Source of the DNA: Armadillidium nasatum
Taxonomy: Eukaryota > Arthropoda > Malacostraca > Isopoda > Armadillidiidae
Reading direction: 5' to 3'
NCBI GenBank assembly: GCA_009176605.1
Contig: SEYY01008527.1
Location: 1 to 22,121, forward strand
DNA: 22,121 nucleotides
Shown: piece after piece, positions 1-10,169 of the stretch
Position numbering within the stretch: position 1 is the first letter of the stretch
How the letters are laid out: each line of letters opens with the position of its first letter
The notes under the pieces: model-generated
Databases searched by the model: none
What the model was told of the DNA's origin: nothing
The model's input: only the letters and a program-made list of their open reading frames with translations
Translations under genes and position numbers: made by a program

Positions 1-2290
1 CCGTATCCCTGACCGTCTTGGTGATGAAGCCCAACATATTGATCTTTTCCTAACATCTTATCCTTCTCCATTATATTGTTAAGCTCTTTACTCCTCTGGA
101 TTCATCTAATCACCTTCTTATCTCCGTATCTTGTTCTGTCTCTTCAAATCTTCGGCAAGAATGGCCCAGCCTTCGGTGAGGAAACGTTTTTGGCATTTCC
201 GTGCCACTAACTGGTCTGACTTTCAGTTGTACTTCACTGATTGGGAGGTGTGCATAGCGCATAACAGAGGTAATTCTCTCTGGCATGGAGACGTACATTC
301 CATATTCTTTCCCTTCTACTAAACCTAACAAATCTTGGTTTCACACCCCTTGTTCTGTCGCTATTCGTCGCAGGGATGCTGCCTTCAGAGATTACCGTCG
401 TCTTAAAGCTTCTGAAATTCATTCAACTTATATTTCATCTCGGAATCGTGCAAAATCTATTCTTTGAGATACCAGGAACTCTTTTCTATGCCGCAAATGC
501 AATAGCCTTTCTGGTTCCTCTTCCTCTCACTCTTCCTGGATTTTTTATAAAAATGTCATCTCAAACTTTGCTTCTTCCCCTTTCTCTCCTTTTGTTTTTT
601 CTGATGGCACAATTGCCATTTTATCTTCTACTAAAGCTGAACTCTCCTCTCGAACGTTTGCCTCTAACTCTACCTTAGACGATTCGAGAGCTATTCCTCC
701 TTCTTCAACCCCCTCCAACTCATTTATGTCTAAAATTGTAATTTCTTCAAAAGACGGCATTTCTGCTTTCTCTGAGCTTGGAACTAATAAGGCGTATGGT
801 CCTGATGGTATGCCTCCTGCGGTTCTCAATACTTGTGTTTTGAGCTTGCACCCTGCCTAGGTAAACTTTTTCATCTATGTTTCTCCACTTCTACCTTCTC
901 TTCTTGCTGTAAACGTGCCTTCATTCAGCCTATGCCGAAGAAGGAAGACCCTTTTCAACCATTAAACAATCGTCCTATTTCTTTAACCATGTTCTTTCTA
1001 AAGTTTTCGAATCTATCCTTAACAAGAAGATTTGAAAATAGCTTAATTCTTTTAACCTTATCTCTGATAGCCAATATGGCTTTCATAAGAAGCGCACTAC
1101 TGGTGATCTTCTATCCATTCTCTCTGACTCTTGGTCCTCTGCTCTTCGGTATTTCGGTGAATCTTTCGCTGTGGCGCTAGAGATATCAAAAGCTTTCGAT
1201 AGAGTTTGGCACAAAGCTTTGATTTCCAAACTTTCCTCTTACGGAATCTATCTTTCTCTCTGTAACCTTCTCTCTAATTTCCTTTCCGGTCGTTCTATAG
1301 CAGCTGTTGCAAACGGCCACCGTCATAAATTATAAAGTGGTTCCTCAAGGATCTGTCCTATCCCCAACTCATTTTCTAATTTTCATCAGTGACCTTCTCT
1401 TTATTACTTCATCTCCTATATACTCCTATGCCGATGACTCCACCCTTTATTACTCCTTTCAATTTGTAAGACGTCCATCCAAACACTTAAAAGTTTCAAG
1501 AAGGATAGCCTTGGAGCAACTAACCTCTGATCTTTCTCATATTTCAAATTGGAGCAGAGAAAACATGGTTGTTTTCAATGCCTCAAAAACTCAAATCCTC
1601 CATCATTACTCGACACAACCTTCCTTCAAATCAAAAATTCTCGTCATTTTCTTTGATTTTTCTTAGAAAGATCACATTACTTCTCTTTCTAAACAAGCTT
1701 CTAAGAGGTTGGGTGTTCTGAGGCGTCTTCGTGTTTTTTTTACTCCACTCCATTTTCTTCCTATTTATAGAGGTATTGCACGCCCCTATATGGAGTACGC
1801 CTCACATCTTATGTAGTTCCACACATACAGCTCTTCTCGGGAAGGTGGAGTCTAGGGCTTTTTCGCCTTATAAACTATTTTGCTCTTACTAACTCTCTCC
1901 AATCTCTTTCTTTTCGTCGAATTGTTGCATCACTCTTTCTATACTATCACTATTACAATGGACACTGAGCTTCTGAACTCTCACTTTACATACCTCCTCC
2001 AGTGATAAGGGCTCCTGCGACAAGACTTTCTTCATAGTCTCATCCTTTCTCTGTCCAACTCTCGATTCTAGACTTAACCGCTATGCTCAATCTTACGTAT
2101 ACTCTACTGGTAAAGTCTAGAACACACTCCCTTTATCTGTTTTCCCAATTTCCTTTGACTTGCATGCTTTTAAGCTCTGTGTATCGTGTAACGTCGGCCA
2201 TTAGCGACCAGATTTCCGACTTTTCCCCGACTCTGGTTGATATTGGTAGGCTTCTGACCTTTGCCCACCAGAAGAGACATAAAAAAATAA
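1..2290 (+). mobile_element. Jockey-type non-LTR retrotransposon, 5' end outside window, decayed
   Basis: This is the remains of a LINE polyprotein read across all three plus frames. In order I see the end of an endonuclease domain (RIPDRLGDEAQHIDLFLTSY, about 2-64), a linker (RNRAKSIL, about 444-467), reverse transcriptase boxes NKAYGPDG (about 787-810), PMPKKEDP (about 931-954), ISKAFDRVWHKALISK (about 1184-1231), VPQGSVLSP (about 1338-1364) and YADDSTLYYS (about 1426-1455), then NASKTQILHH (about 1577-1606), YRGIARPYMEYASH (about 1767-1808), and a C-terminal LPLSVFPISFDLHAFKLC (about 2131-2184). Frameshifts and stops throughout make it a pseudogene. A short untranslated end follows and runs straight into (TA)n. 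The order of motifs matches Jockey-group ORF2 proteins common in crustacean genomes; the LINE call is firm, the clade less so. It probably lies in an intron of the minus-strand GT92 gene. Confidence 0.88.
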
Positions 2291-2292
2291 AG

Positions 2293-2382
<90 letters not shown>
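2293..2382. repeat. (TA)n microsatellite at the 3' end of the Jockey-type LINE
   Basis: About 90 bases of alternating TA with one register slip near 2320. It begins directly after the retrotransposon's short 3' untranslated stretch (a run of A, then AATAAAG), so it sits where the element's 3' tail would be. Confidence 0.95.
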
Positions 2383-2383
<1 letters not shown>

Positions 2384-3701
2384 TAATGCGATATTTTAGA
2401 CATACCAGATGTGGCAATGGCAATACCAGCATAAAAAAAAAATTTATCATTGATTTTAATGACTAGGTATGTAGTATATTCCTAATTAAATGGTGATAAT
2501 GATATTGTGAAGTATATTTCAGTAACTTCAGATAAAATTTACATAATCCGTAATAAAATGCATGAACTTCGTTTACTTGATCTTTAGCATAATATATATT
2601 AGTTTTTCACATCAGACTATTTTCCTTGAGAAGCACAATTCCTTCTCGCCGCTTTCGTCTAATAGGTATTTTCCATTGAGAAAGATACTTTACATCAAAA
2701 ATATCATGGATTTTGTTGTTGAATTTCATAAACAGTCCCAAAATATCTTTAGAAATGTAAACAACTTGAATTGACGGTTTTGTGAGACTCTGAATCCGGA
2801 ATGTTTGCTACCTACTTTCCTCTCTTTTATTCCTATTTCACTTTATCATAATGAATTTAAAAACAATCCTTGTTTCTCTTTTATCTTCTTTGTTGCAAGA
2901 ATTTTGTCTGCCTTCCTTACATTTTATTGTTTCAGTTTTTCTTTTAAATGTGTGATTATTTCTTAATACTTTCCTCATTATTCGACTCTTCTTTTGTAAA
3001 TATACCAAAGTGCAATCTTAATTGGGCGTCGAGAGTTGCCTATTAAAAGTAATCTAACTTATTAAGCAAATGGGTAAAAGCAAATCTAGTATATGGAAAT
3101 ATATAATTTCGTATATTTTGAATATGCTACTGTATTCTTCAAAAGTATTACTTATGACAAATATAATGAAGTTATGATTTGTTGCAATGAGCTCACCACT
3201 TGACCCAACTTTCTATTATTTTTATATGTCCATTTTGAATAAAAAGAATCATTAAAAAAGACTTTGTTAATCTTAAACTAAGATCAAGATATTATTTTCT
3301 TTGAAGATTTTGTTCTATATTTTTTACAAATAAAAATCCTAAAATATTAATCCAAAGGATGACCCCATTAAGACGCTATTTTTTTGAATTAATAATATGT
3401 TATTGAATTCAAAAAGGTTTTTGTTACTAGTATTTTTTTCAATATTTTTGGATCGAATATAAAAAAAATTCAGAGAGAAAGATACTTTGATTAAGATTTT
3501 TAATTTTTTTTTTTTTTTTTTCAATCTAATTTATCACTTTTTTAAATAATTGCATTACTTAATATTTAAGCATCGTTATTAAAAAATAAAGTCTTTTCCT
3601 TGAAAATGTCCAACGTTATTGGATAAAATCTCAAATTATTGCCAAAAGTGACAATTTTATTTTATTCTAGGATTGTCCTAAAAAATATTATTATTATTAT
3701 T
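2383..3701. other. AT-rich non-coding stretch, no gene seen
   Basis: I found no recognisable protein, RNA or repeat family here. It has scattered A and T runs, including a T run near 3507-3521. It lies 3' of the last visible GT92 exon on the minus strand, so it may be intron. I looked for the next GT92 exon on the minus strand and did not see one. Confidence 0.6.
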
Positions 3702-3821
3702 TAAGGACGATTTCGTCTCCCTAGAAGTCCATTTCAGTTTAGTATCAAAACATGTAAAGTACACAATATTTGTATTTGTAAATTTGTAACTGAAAAAATG
3801 CATAAAGATTAAAGATTAAAG

Positions 3822-3902
<81 letters not shown>
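3702..3902 (+). mobile_element. 3' end of a CR1/L2-like LINE with (ATT)n tail, severely 5'-truncated
   Basis: Positions 3702-3822 are nearly identical to 13702-13829, the 3' end of the LINE at 11.7-13.8 kb. Both have the block GGACGATTTCGTCTCC, then AGAAG(T/C)CCATTTCAG, ACATGTAAAGTACAC and a repeated GATTAAA unit. Here the GATTAAA units pass directly into about 80 bases of pure (ATT)n. The copy begins right at the hairpin, so only the last ~120 bases of the element were inserted. A CR1/L2-type element with short 3' repeats explains this better than a free-standing microsatellite. Confidence 0.85.
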
Positions 3903-3985
3903 TAATTTACGGCTATTGTCCGAATTGGCTGTGTTATATAAAGAAAGGTATTTCTAGGAAACTACTTCAAGTTAAATAATTATTT

Positions 3986-3987
<2 letters not shown>

Positions 3988-4030
<43 letters not shown>
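3988..4030. repeat. Poly-T run of about 43 bases
   Basis: An uninterrupted T tract. On the minus strand it reads CTTCAATAAAA followed by poly-A, which could be the tail of a retroposed sequence in minus orientation; I could not recognise a body for it. Confidence 0.85.
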
Positions 4031-4033
<3 letters not shown>

Positions 4034-4253
4034 TGAAGTTAAAAACTTTTTCCTTTCTAATATTATTTTATTTTGATTTCAAATTTGAGCTTAAAAATTA
4101 TTTTAATATATTTTAATAGTAAATAAATTAATAAAAGTACATAGAACATAATTTCTTTAATTCAATTTTATTTCTTAGAAGATTCAGTGTAAATTATTAG
4201 AGTTAATTAAAACAAATTGAAGGTTTTAAGAAAATGGAAAATAAATAGCTTAC

Positions 4254-4390
4254 TTTCAAGATATTAGTCGGAGATGTACATGGTTTGCCAACGACTGAAA
4301 CTGCAATTGGTATTTTTAAGCCTTTATCTTTGGGAACTTTACAAGATATCATTCTTGCTTTTAGCTCGACGCCACTTCCAACAAATTGAC
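4254..4390 (-). CDS. Exon 4 (of those visible) of a glycosyltransferase family 92 gene
   Basis: The minus-strand acceptor (TTTTCCAG, AG at 4392-4391) opens an exon of 137 bases that closes at a donor GTAAGC (4253-4248). Two bases complete a Cys codon from exon 3, followed by 45 codons ending in phase 0. The peptide begins QFVGSGVELKARMISCK and ends with PIAVSVVGKPCTSPTNIL. In GT92/DUF23 proteins this is the segment just before the catalytic core, with the typical pattern of a cysteine-containing 'CkvP' strand and then 'P-VSvv--PC--PTN-L'. The family (for example nematode GALT-1) are type II Golgi membrane enzymes that transfer galactose to glycans. The core with its acidic metal-binding residues would follow on later exons, which I do not find in 1-4253. 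The splice and phase evidence is strong; the family name rests on remembered pattern, not a search. Confidence 0.85.
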
Positions 4391-5517
4391 CTGGAAAATC
4401 TGTATATAATGTGAGAAAATATGTATTTCATTTAATATTGAAACTTGAAAATATTTAAGCAATAAATTTTAGCAATAAATTTAGTTCATTCAGAATGATT
4501 AATTTTAGAAAGATTACATAAAAGGGATTTTAAAAATATGGATAAAAAGTCTGATATAAGTTGCTAATTTTTTATTAAAACGTAAAAAATAAATATGATC
4601 AGAGAAATCTAGAAATTGCGATTATGGAGCTTTGAAATCTTTGGTATTCTTTTCCCCATATTCATAAAAGAAAATATCAAAAGTAATTTCAAAAATCAGT
4701 TCATTTCCTAGCAGTTACAATTTCTTTTTGTATTGTGGTGTTTTAAAATGCAAAGCGTAGTTCAAGGTGGAACCATGAGCATAACACTAAACTGGACAGA
4801 ACACACACACACACACACACACTAAAAAAATATTATAATTATAATAGATTATTTATTTTGTTTCTGTATGAAATATTTCATAATAATTATAGAAATCTAA
4901 AACAAATCTATTTATTTTAATTCATTCCTTTTGAACATGAATAAGGAAATAAACAATTGTTTTTCAGTACAATAAAAAAGATTATAGAAGGAAAAAATGA
5001 GAAATTTGTTGAAAGATGAAATGAAGAGGAAGAATGACTGATAGAAAAGAAGACTGTAAGAAGAAGACGAGCGGAAGTTTGAAAGCGTTATAGCAGATGA
5101 CATAGCAACATCACGATTCAGTGATTATTAAATTGGAATGAACATAGAATAATGTGGCATGGGTGTCAAAGCAAAATATCTGAATCGTTGAAAATAAAAT
5201 TAAAATCTATAGGAATCATTGCCACAAAATATATTAAAACTAATAATCTTAAATCTTAATTGTAAATATGTCTAGCAAGCCTTTGTTTTCCTCTTTTTTA
5301 TCAGAGGAATTCTAAATTTTTAATTTCTATTCACTTTCTCTTTAAAGGAAATATATTTTTTTCCTTTTAACTAACTAATCGGTGTTGATTCTTGAGTGAC
5401 TTATGAGTGCTAATTTCAAAACCAGTAAAATATTTTTTTACTTAAAAATTGGCAACCTCATTTCAAACTTTCATATGTACTAGTGTTGCGATGTTCTACA
5501 AATATACATAACTTCTG
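4391..5517. other. Intron sequence between GT92 exons 3 and 4, no gene seen
   Basis: This AT-rich DNA is the 3' part of the 2.6-kb intron 4391-7014. Apart from a (CA)n tract at 4801-4822, I see no coding signal on either strand. Confidence 0.6.
4801..4822. repeat. (AC)11 microsatellite
   Basis: Eleven AC units directly visible in the sequence. Confidence 0.95.
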
Positions 5518-6480
5518 TTAAGAGAGGGTCCAATTTTTTAAAACATTTTTTTCCACTCCAAGCTATTTTCCCGACGAAAAAAGTCCATTCCTAACGTTTT
5601 TACGAGGGAATTAAAGTGTAAAAGTTATTTCGAAAATTGGAGACATGTTTGAATCTACAGTGAGGCTACTTGAAAAAAATTTTCGGTTTGAAATTTGGTG
5701 TATGTTTTTCTAAATCTCTTACCTACCAAAGCTTCTAATAGACTTTGCTCCCAGAGTTAGATGAAAAATGTTAATAGCCCAAAACCGATCAACTATCGAA
5801 GAGCAAAATTTTTGAAAAAAAAAAATCACCTTTAAGAAAAACAATATATTTAAAAAAAAACTACAACTGCTACATTTTTTATTTTTAGTGGGTGTATAGA
5901 GAAGTGATGGGTTACAAATTCCTCTCAATGTGTTATTCGATCCGATACGTTTGTTGCGAGATATAGTCCCTCAAAAAAGGTTCATTTTGACCTATTTTAA
6001 AAAATTTCAAAAATTTGAGAGGCTATATCTTTTTTCAAACAAATATCATTTATTAATGTTCCAAATAAAAGTTGCAGATCTATCCCTCCTCTTAATAATC
6101 TCCAAAAATAAAACAATTGTAGATTCCATGTTTTTTGAAATAATTTTTTTTCTCAATAAGGGTATGTTTTTCTGTTTTTTTCCAAAAAAAAAATCATATG
6201 CTTATAACTTTTTTCCTAGATGTGATATAAAAAATCGTATCCTACAAAAGCAAGAAATTGGGGCTAAGATTGTCAAGTTAAATTTTCAGCTCATGTGGGA
6301 AAGTGGTTTGACCCCGTTATTCATTTTTTTCAACATTTGATCCCAAATAACTTCTAAGGTTAATCTCTCGTAAAAACGTTAGAAATGGACTTTTTTCGTC
6401 GGGAAAAAATCTATCCATGTTGAAATTTTCAGCTCAGATAATAAAAAAAAAATTTAAAATTGGACCCTCCCCTTTATTAA
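5518..6480. mobile_element. Non-autonomous DNA transposon with ~100-bp terminal inverted repeats and TTAA ends
   Basis: The two ends are inverted copies of each other. The left end reads GAGGGTCCAATTTT at about 5524 and the right end reads the complement, AAAATTGGACCCTCCCC, at about 6456-6472. Inside each arm is a 41-base block (5566-5606 and 6367-6407) containing CCCGACGAAAAAAGTCCATT and CTAACGTTTTTACGAG that differs at only one position. The right arm has about 20 extra bases in its middle. TTAA stands at 5518-5521 and again at 6477-6480, consistent with a TTAA target duplication as in piggyBac or Kolobok elements. The interior (about 750 bases) shows no transposase; a 136-codon open frame inside is low-complexity and unlike any transposase I know. 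I call it MITE-like. It sits in the intron between GT92 exons 3 and 4. Confidence 0.85.
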
Positions 6481-7014
6481 AAAAAAAATATGTGATTTTT
6501 TCCTGAAGAAAATACAGAATTTCAAGATTTGAAGAGTTTGATTATTATGAAAGTTGAAAATTCTGTTCATTTGGCTTCAAATAGGAAAAATATATGATTT
6601 GCTAATAACAGAAAGACTGTAGACTTTTGAGAAAAATAATATGATGTAACAATGGCGATTTTTTAATGAAATAATGTTCCTCTATTTCCTTTAGCACGAA
6701 CAAACTAAATTCAACTGAAAGAGCAATAGAATTTAAATCCAAAATTGTTGACTGATGAACAATAGAAAATTTTTAATGGAAAATTTTCTCTAGTTCAGTA
6801 TATGCATTTTGACATAACACTAATAGAATTTTAACAGAAAAAAAAAAAACAAAAGCAGAAATCATTAAAATATTTAATTTTACCTTTAAAAATTAAAAAT
6901 TATTACTCCTTTTTAAAAATTATTACTCCCTCTTTCCACACCATTATAAATTTTGTTAAGAGCAAATAAAATGTTCAACAAAGTAGATAAATAAATTCAG
7001 TTACAATTACTTAC
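6481..7014. other. Intron sequence, no gene seen
   Basis: AT-rich DNA between the DNA transposon and GT92 exon 3. It contains only short A/T runs and a small duplicated motif (AAAAATTATTACTCC twice near 6892-6929). Confidence 0.6.
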
Positions 7015-7125
7015 ACATCTCATAAACAGAAGTAATCTCTGGATTTTGAGTTTCATTATACCAGAATTGACAAAAGAAATCAATATTCTGCTTTTTTTCT
7101 TCGCAAAGTCCTAAAATTCGAACAA
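7015..7125 (-). CDS. Exon 3 of the glycosyltransferase family 92 gene
   Basis: The minus-strand acceptor TCTGTTTCAG (AG at 7127-7126) and the consensus donor GTAAGT (7014-7009) bound a 111-base exon. It is built as two bases (completing a Val codon from exon 2), 36 codons and one base (completed to Cys by exon 4). The peptide starts VRILGLCEEKKQNIDFFCQF and continues WYNETQNPEITSVYEM. 'VRILG', 'FCQFWY' and the following 'EITSVYEMCQF' fit the GT92/DUF23 signature of a VRi-g strand and a C-x-W-Y motif. NET is a potential N-glycosylation site, consistent with a Golgi-lumen domain. Both exon borders agree in phase with their neighbours, which would be unlikely by chance. Confidence 0.88.
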
Positions 7126-7282
7126 CTGAAACAGATAAATTTTTAATAATTATTAAGTTACAGCATATTTCTATTATACATTAATTACATTACTTGCCAC
7201 AGATCGACTTTTAATTACTTGTTATTGAATTTTAGTCACTATATTCATGATAGAATGATTTGGAATCAGAAAATTCCTTTCA

Positions 7283-7463
7283 TTTGAGCCTTCCTTGGCA
7301 TAACAGTAGAGAGATTAATTCACGCGCTTGAGATCGCTGTTCGATTCCACTTGCGGATCCTAGGTAGAAATTACCTTGGAAATTTCCCTTCCTCGAATAG
7401 GGAATGTCCATGAGAGGCAAACTTTTTATTTATTTTGAAAAAATATAAACATAAAAAAAAAAA
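7283..7463 (+). mobile_element. tRNA-derived SINE-like element with A-rich tail
   Basis: TGGCATAACAGTAGAG (about 7290) resembles an RNA polymerase III A box. TGTTCGATTCC (about 7341-7351) resembles a B box, about 35 bases downstream, the spacing found in tRNA genes. A body of about 90 bases follows, then a terminal A-rich run ending in 11 A at about 7452-7462. It does not fold cleanly as a functional tRNA, so a SINE is more likely than a tRNA gene. The family is unknown to me. Confidence 0.5.
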
Positions 7464-7512
7464 TTTGAATGGGAGACCACCTGGCAACACTAGAAACTGT
7501 TGACTTTTACTT
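7464..7512 (+). pseudogene. Relic of the 3' part of a 5S rRNA gene
   Basis: TTTGAATGGGAGACCACCTG and the following GCAACACTAGAAACTGTTGA closely follow the conserved 3' third of eukaryotic 5S rRNA (TTGGATGGGAGACCGCCTGG, then GAATACC...). By eye roughly three quarters of about 45 positions agree. The 5' two thirds of a 5S gene, including most of its internal promoter, are absent, and the A-rich SINE tail stands where they would be. It is either a retroposed 5S fragment or part of a 5S-derived SINE. Confidence 0.55.
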
Positions 7513-7518
7513 TTTGGT

Positions 7519-7968
7519 TTGAGGGATATTTGGGTTAAAGGAAGGTTACCAAGGGAGGCGAAGGTGAGAATGTTTGAGAGATGTTGTATACCGATGGTTA
7601 TGTATGGGAGTGAAGTGTGGAGGTTGAAAGCAAGGAAAAAAAGTAAAGTTTTCGAAATGAAAGGTCTGAGAGCGGTCTGTGATATTAGTAGAAGAGATAA
7701 AGTCAGGAATGTTAGAATAGAGAAAATGTGTTGATGGAAAAAGAGTATGGTTGAAAGAGCTGAACAAAGTATAGTAAGATGGTTTGGGCATGTTTATAGG
7801 ATAAATGAAAAGAGAATGGCTAAAAAGGTATTTGTTTCAGAAGTGGTGTGTGAGAGATAAGGGGAGACCGAGATGAAGTTGGATGAGTAATGTCATGGAT
7901 CTGTTAAGGGATAGAGGAATGAATTGAGATGAGGGTGTTCGGTTGTGTGAAAGATTGTGGGAAAGGTT
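7519..7968 (+). mobile_element. C-terminal fragment of an RTE-like LINE reverse transcriptase, pseudogene
   Basis: The fragment starts with MYGSEVWRL-type sequence: GRLPREAKVRMFERCCIPMV at about 7543-7602, then MYGSEVW, then VFEMKGLRAV and RRDKVRNVRIEKMC. After two stop codons near 7732-7740 the same frame resumes with MVERAEQSIVRWFGHVYRIN and KRMAKKVFVSEVV. A frameshift follows, then GRPR-SWMSNVMDLLRDRGMN. This series (YGSE.W, DRVRN, RWFGH, GRPR..W) is the tail of RTE-like LINE proteins abundant in crustaceans. The endonuclease and catalytic YADD box are missing, so only the last ~150 codons remain. It abuts the next Jockey-type fragment at a short TATA run. Confidence 0.8.
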
Positions 7969-7975
7969 GTATATA

Positions 7976-8846
<871 letters not shown>

Positions 8847-8899
8847 AAATGATTTTTTTTTCTAAAACGATTAGGGTATATTTAGCGAATCAAGCTTAA

Positions 8900-8980
8900 C
8901 GCCAAACTTCTCCTCAGCTTAAATCACTAAGATTCCTCCCATCGTAGACTGGTTCAAATCCCGGTACGATCGAATATTCT
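8900..8980 (+). mobile_element. Possible degenerate tRNA-like/SINE sequence
   Basis: GGTTCAAATCC (8952-8962) is a good B box and sits inside ACTGGTTCAAATCCCGGTAC, like the T arm of a tRNA. An A-box-like CAGCTTAAATCACTAAG lies about 30 bases upstream. The acceptor ends do not pair well, so this is not a working tRNA gene. Confidence 0.35.
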
Positions 8981-9388
8981 ATGTAAAAAGATATTAGAAA
9001 AAATGTGAGTTTTTTATATGTTAGAAAGGATGATTAGTTGTATACGTAAACCTATGTTCCTAGTGGTGTGCGAGTATTGACCTAAGTGTAATAATACATT
9101 TTGTTTTCGGCTGTACTTTAATTGCATAAAACTATAAAAAAAAAGTAATTTTCCTTCTCTGAACTGGTTGCTAAGTTTGGGTATCAAACTCAAACTCTTA
9201 AATTATTACAACTAACTATCTCATTATATTTAACTTTAGTTCAACTTTATTTAATAGAATTTTCTTTAAAGCAATTTTGCCTAACATATTTATATACTTT
9301 TCAATATTAGTAAAGAGTTTGAAAAAAAAAAAATTTTAAATAATTAAGACTGAAAGGAGAGCAAACTTCTCTCCAAAATTATCCTTAC

Positions 9389-9489
9389 CAGGTCCTGTCT
9401 TCATCCTTGCATCAAAATTAGCCGAATAAAGGAGACATTTAGGATAACCTTTCCAACTCTCTTGATACAGCGATCCAGCCCAACGAATT
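9389..9489 (-). CDS. Exon 2 of the glycosyltransferase family 92 gene
   Basis: An exon of 101 bases between an acceptor ATTATGCAG (AG at 9491-9490) and a donor GTAAGG (9388-9383) on the minus strand. One base completes a Lys codon from exon 1; 33 codons follow; one base starts the Val codon finished by exon 3. The peptide reads IRWAGSLYQESWKGYPKCLL then YSANFDARMKTGP. 'YSANFDAR' corresponds to the 'YSAYYDDR' motif that marks the start of the GT92/DUF23 domain and leads into the VRI strand of exon 3. The acceptor is unusual: directly upstream is an (AAT)n microsatellite instead of a pyrimidine tract. The frame is not that of the longer minus-strand open frame overlapping here. Confidence 0.85.
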
Positions 9490-9496
9490 CTGCATA

Positions 9497-9497
<1 letters not shown>

Positions 9498-9573
<76 letters not shown>

Positions 9574-9578
9574 TATTA
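9498..9578. repeat. (ATT)n microsatellite abutting GT92 exon 2
   Basis: About 80 bases of ATT units with one or two interruptions near 9570. On the minus strand it reads (AAT)n and ends eight bases before the exon 2 acceptor AG. Confidence 0.93.
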
Positions 9579-9949
9579 CTTGGAAAAGAAAAGGAAACAA
9601 CTTTGAAGTTTTCATTCATTAAAAAAATAAATAAATTAGTTGAAACGCTTTTTAGAGAGCTTCCAATATGAGAAAGTTTAATTTTCATGAGGAGGTATTG
9701 TCCAAAATTTGCAGAATATAAATTAACTAAATAGATATGAAGCAATAAAATTATAAAGTCATTCAAGTTCAAAATAATAAAATAAATGAACGTTAAAGAT
9801 CTTTTAATTAAATTGCTAACTTTAAAAAAAAAACTCATTTCAATGAAGAAAGATGAATCGAACTGGCTTTGAATTGATTCCCATTCTAATAACCTAAGAG
9901 TCCTAAAAGTCAGAAAAAAGGGAAAGAAGATCACTAATGCTCTTTATGA

Positions 9950-10086
9950 AAGTACTCTTTTGAAAGGGTTGAAGTTGCTATGCATAGACGAAGTACTTTC
10001 CAATGCACGATTCTCTCAGAAAGCTCAAGTTTAAAGAATCAAAGGTTGAATACTGCAAATATAGAACTTCCTCATTTTGATAAACT

Positions 10087-10169
<83 letters not shown>

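Noticed and set aside
2590..2790. Minus-strand stretch of about 55 codons (ISKDILGLFMKFNN..., KIPIRRKRREG) ending in a stop, considered as a last exon of the GT92 gene
   Set aside because: It has no GT92 motif, the upstream AG lacks a pyrimidine tract, and the catalytic core expected between it and exon 4 is missing.
5930..6340. 136-codon plus-strand frame inside the TTAA-bounded element
   Set aside because: It is rich in Phe, Lys, Ile and Leu as expected of AT-rich DNA. It has no transposase motif and does not extend to the element ends.
9150..9230. Minus-strand tRNA-like pattern (TAGTTAGTTGTAATA ... AGTTTGATACC)
   Set aside because: Only the B-box-like part is fair. The A box and stems are too weak to separate it from chance in AT-rich DNA.
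9401..9934. 177-codon minus-strand frame with a poly-Asn tract
   Set aside because: It is a low-complexity frame running through an (AAT)n repeat. It overlaps GT92 exon 2 in a different frame, and the exon's phase and motifs make that frame the real one.
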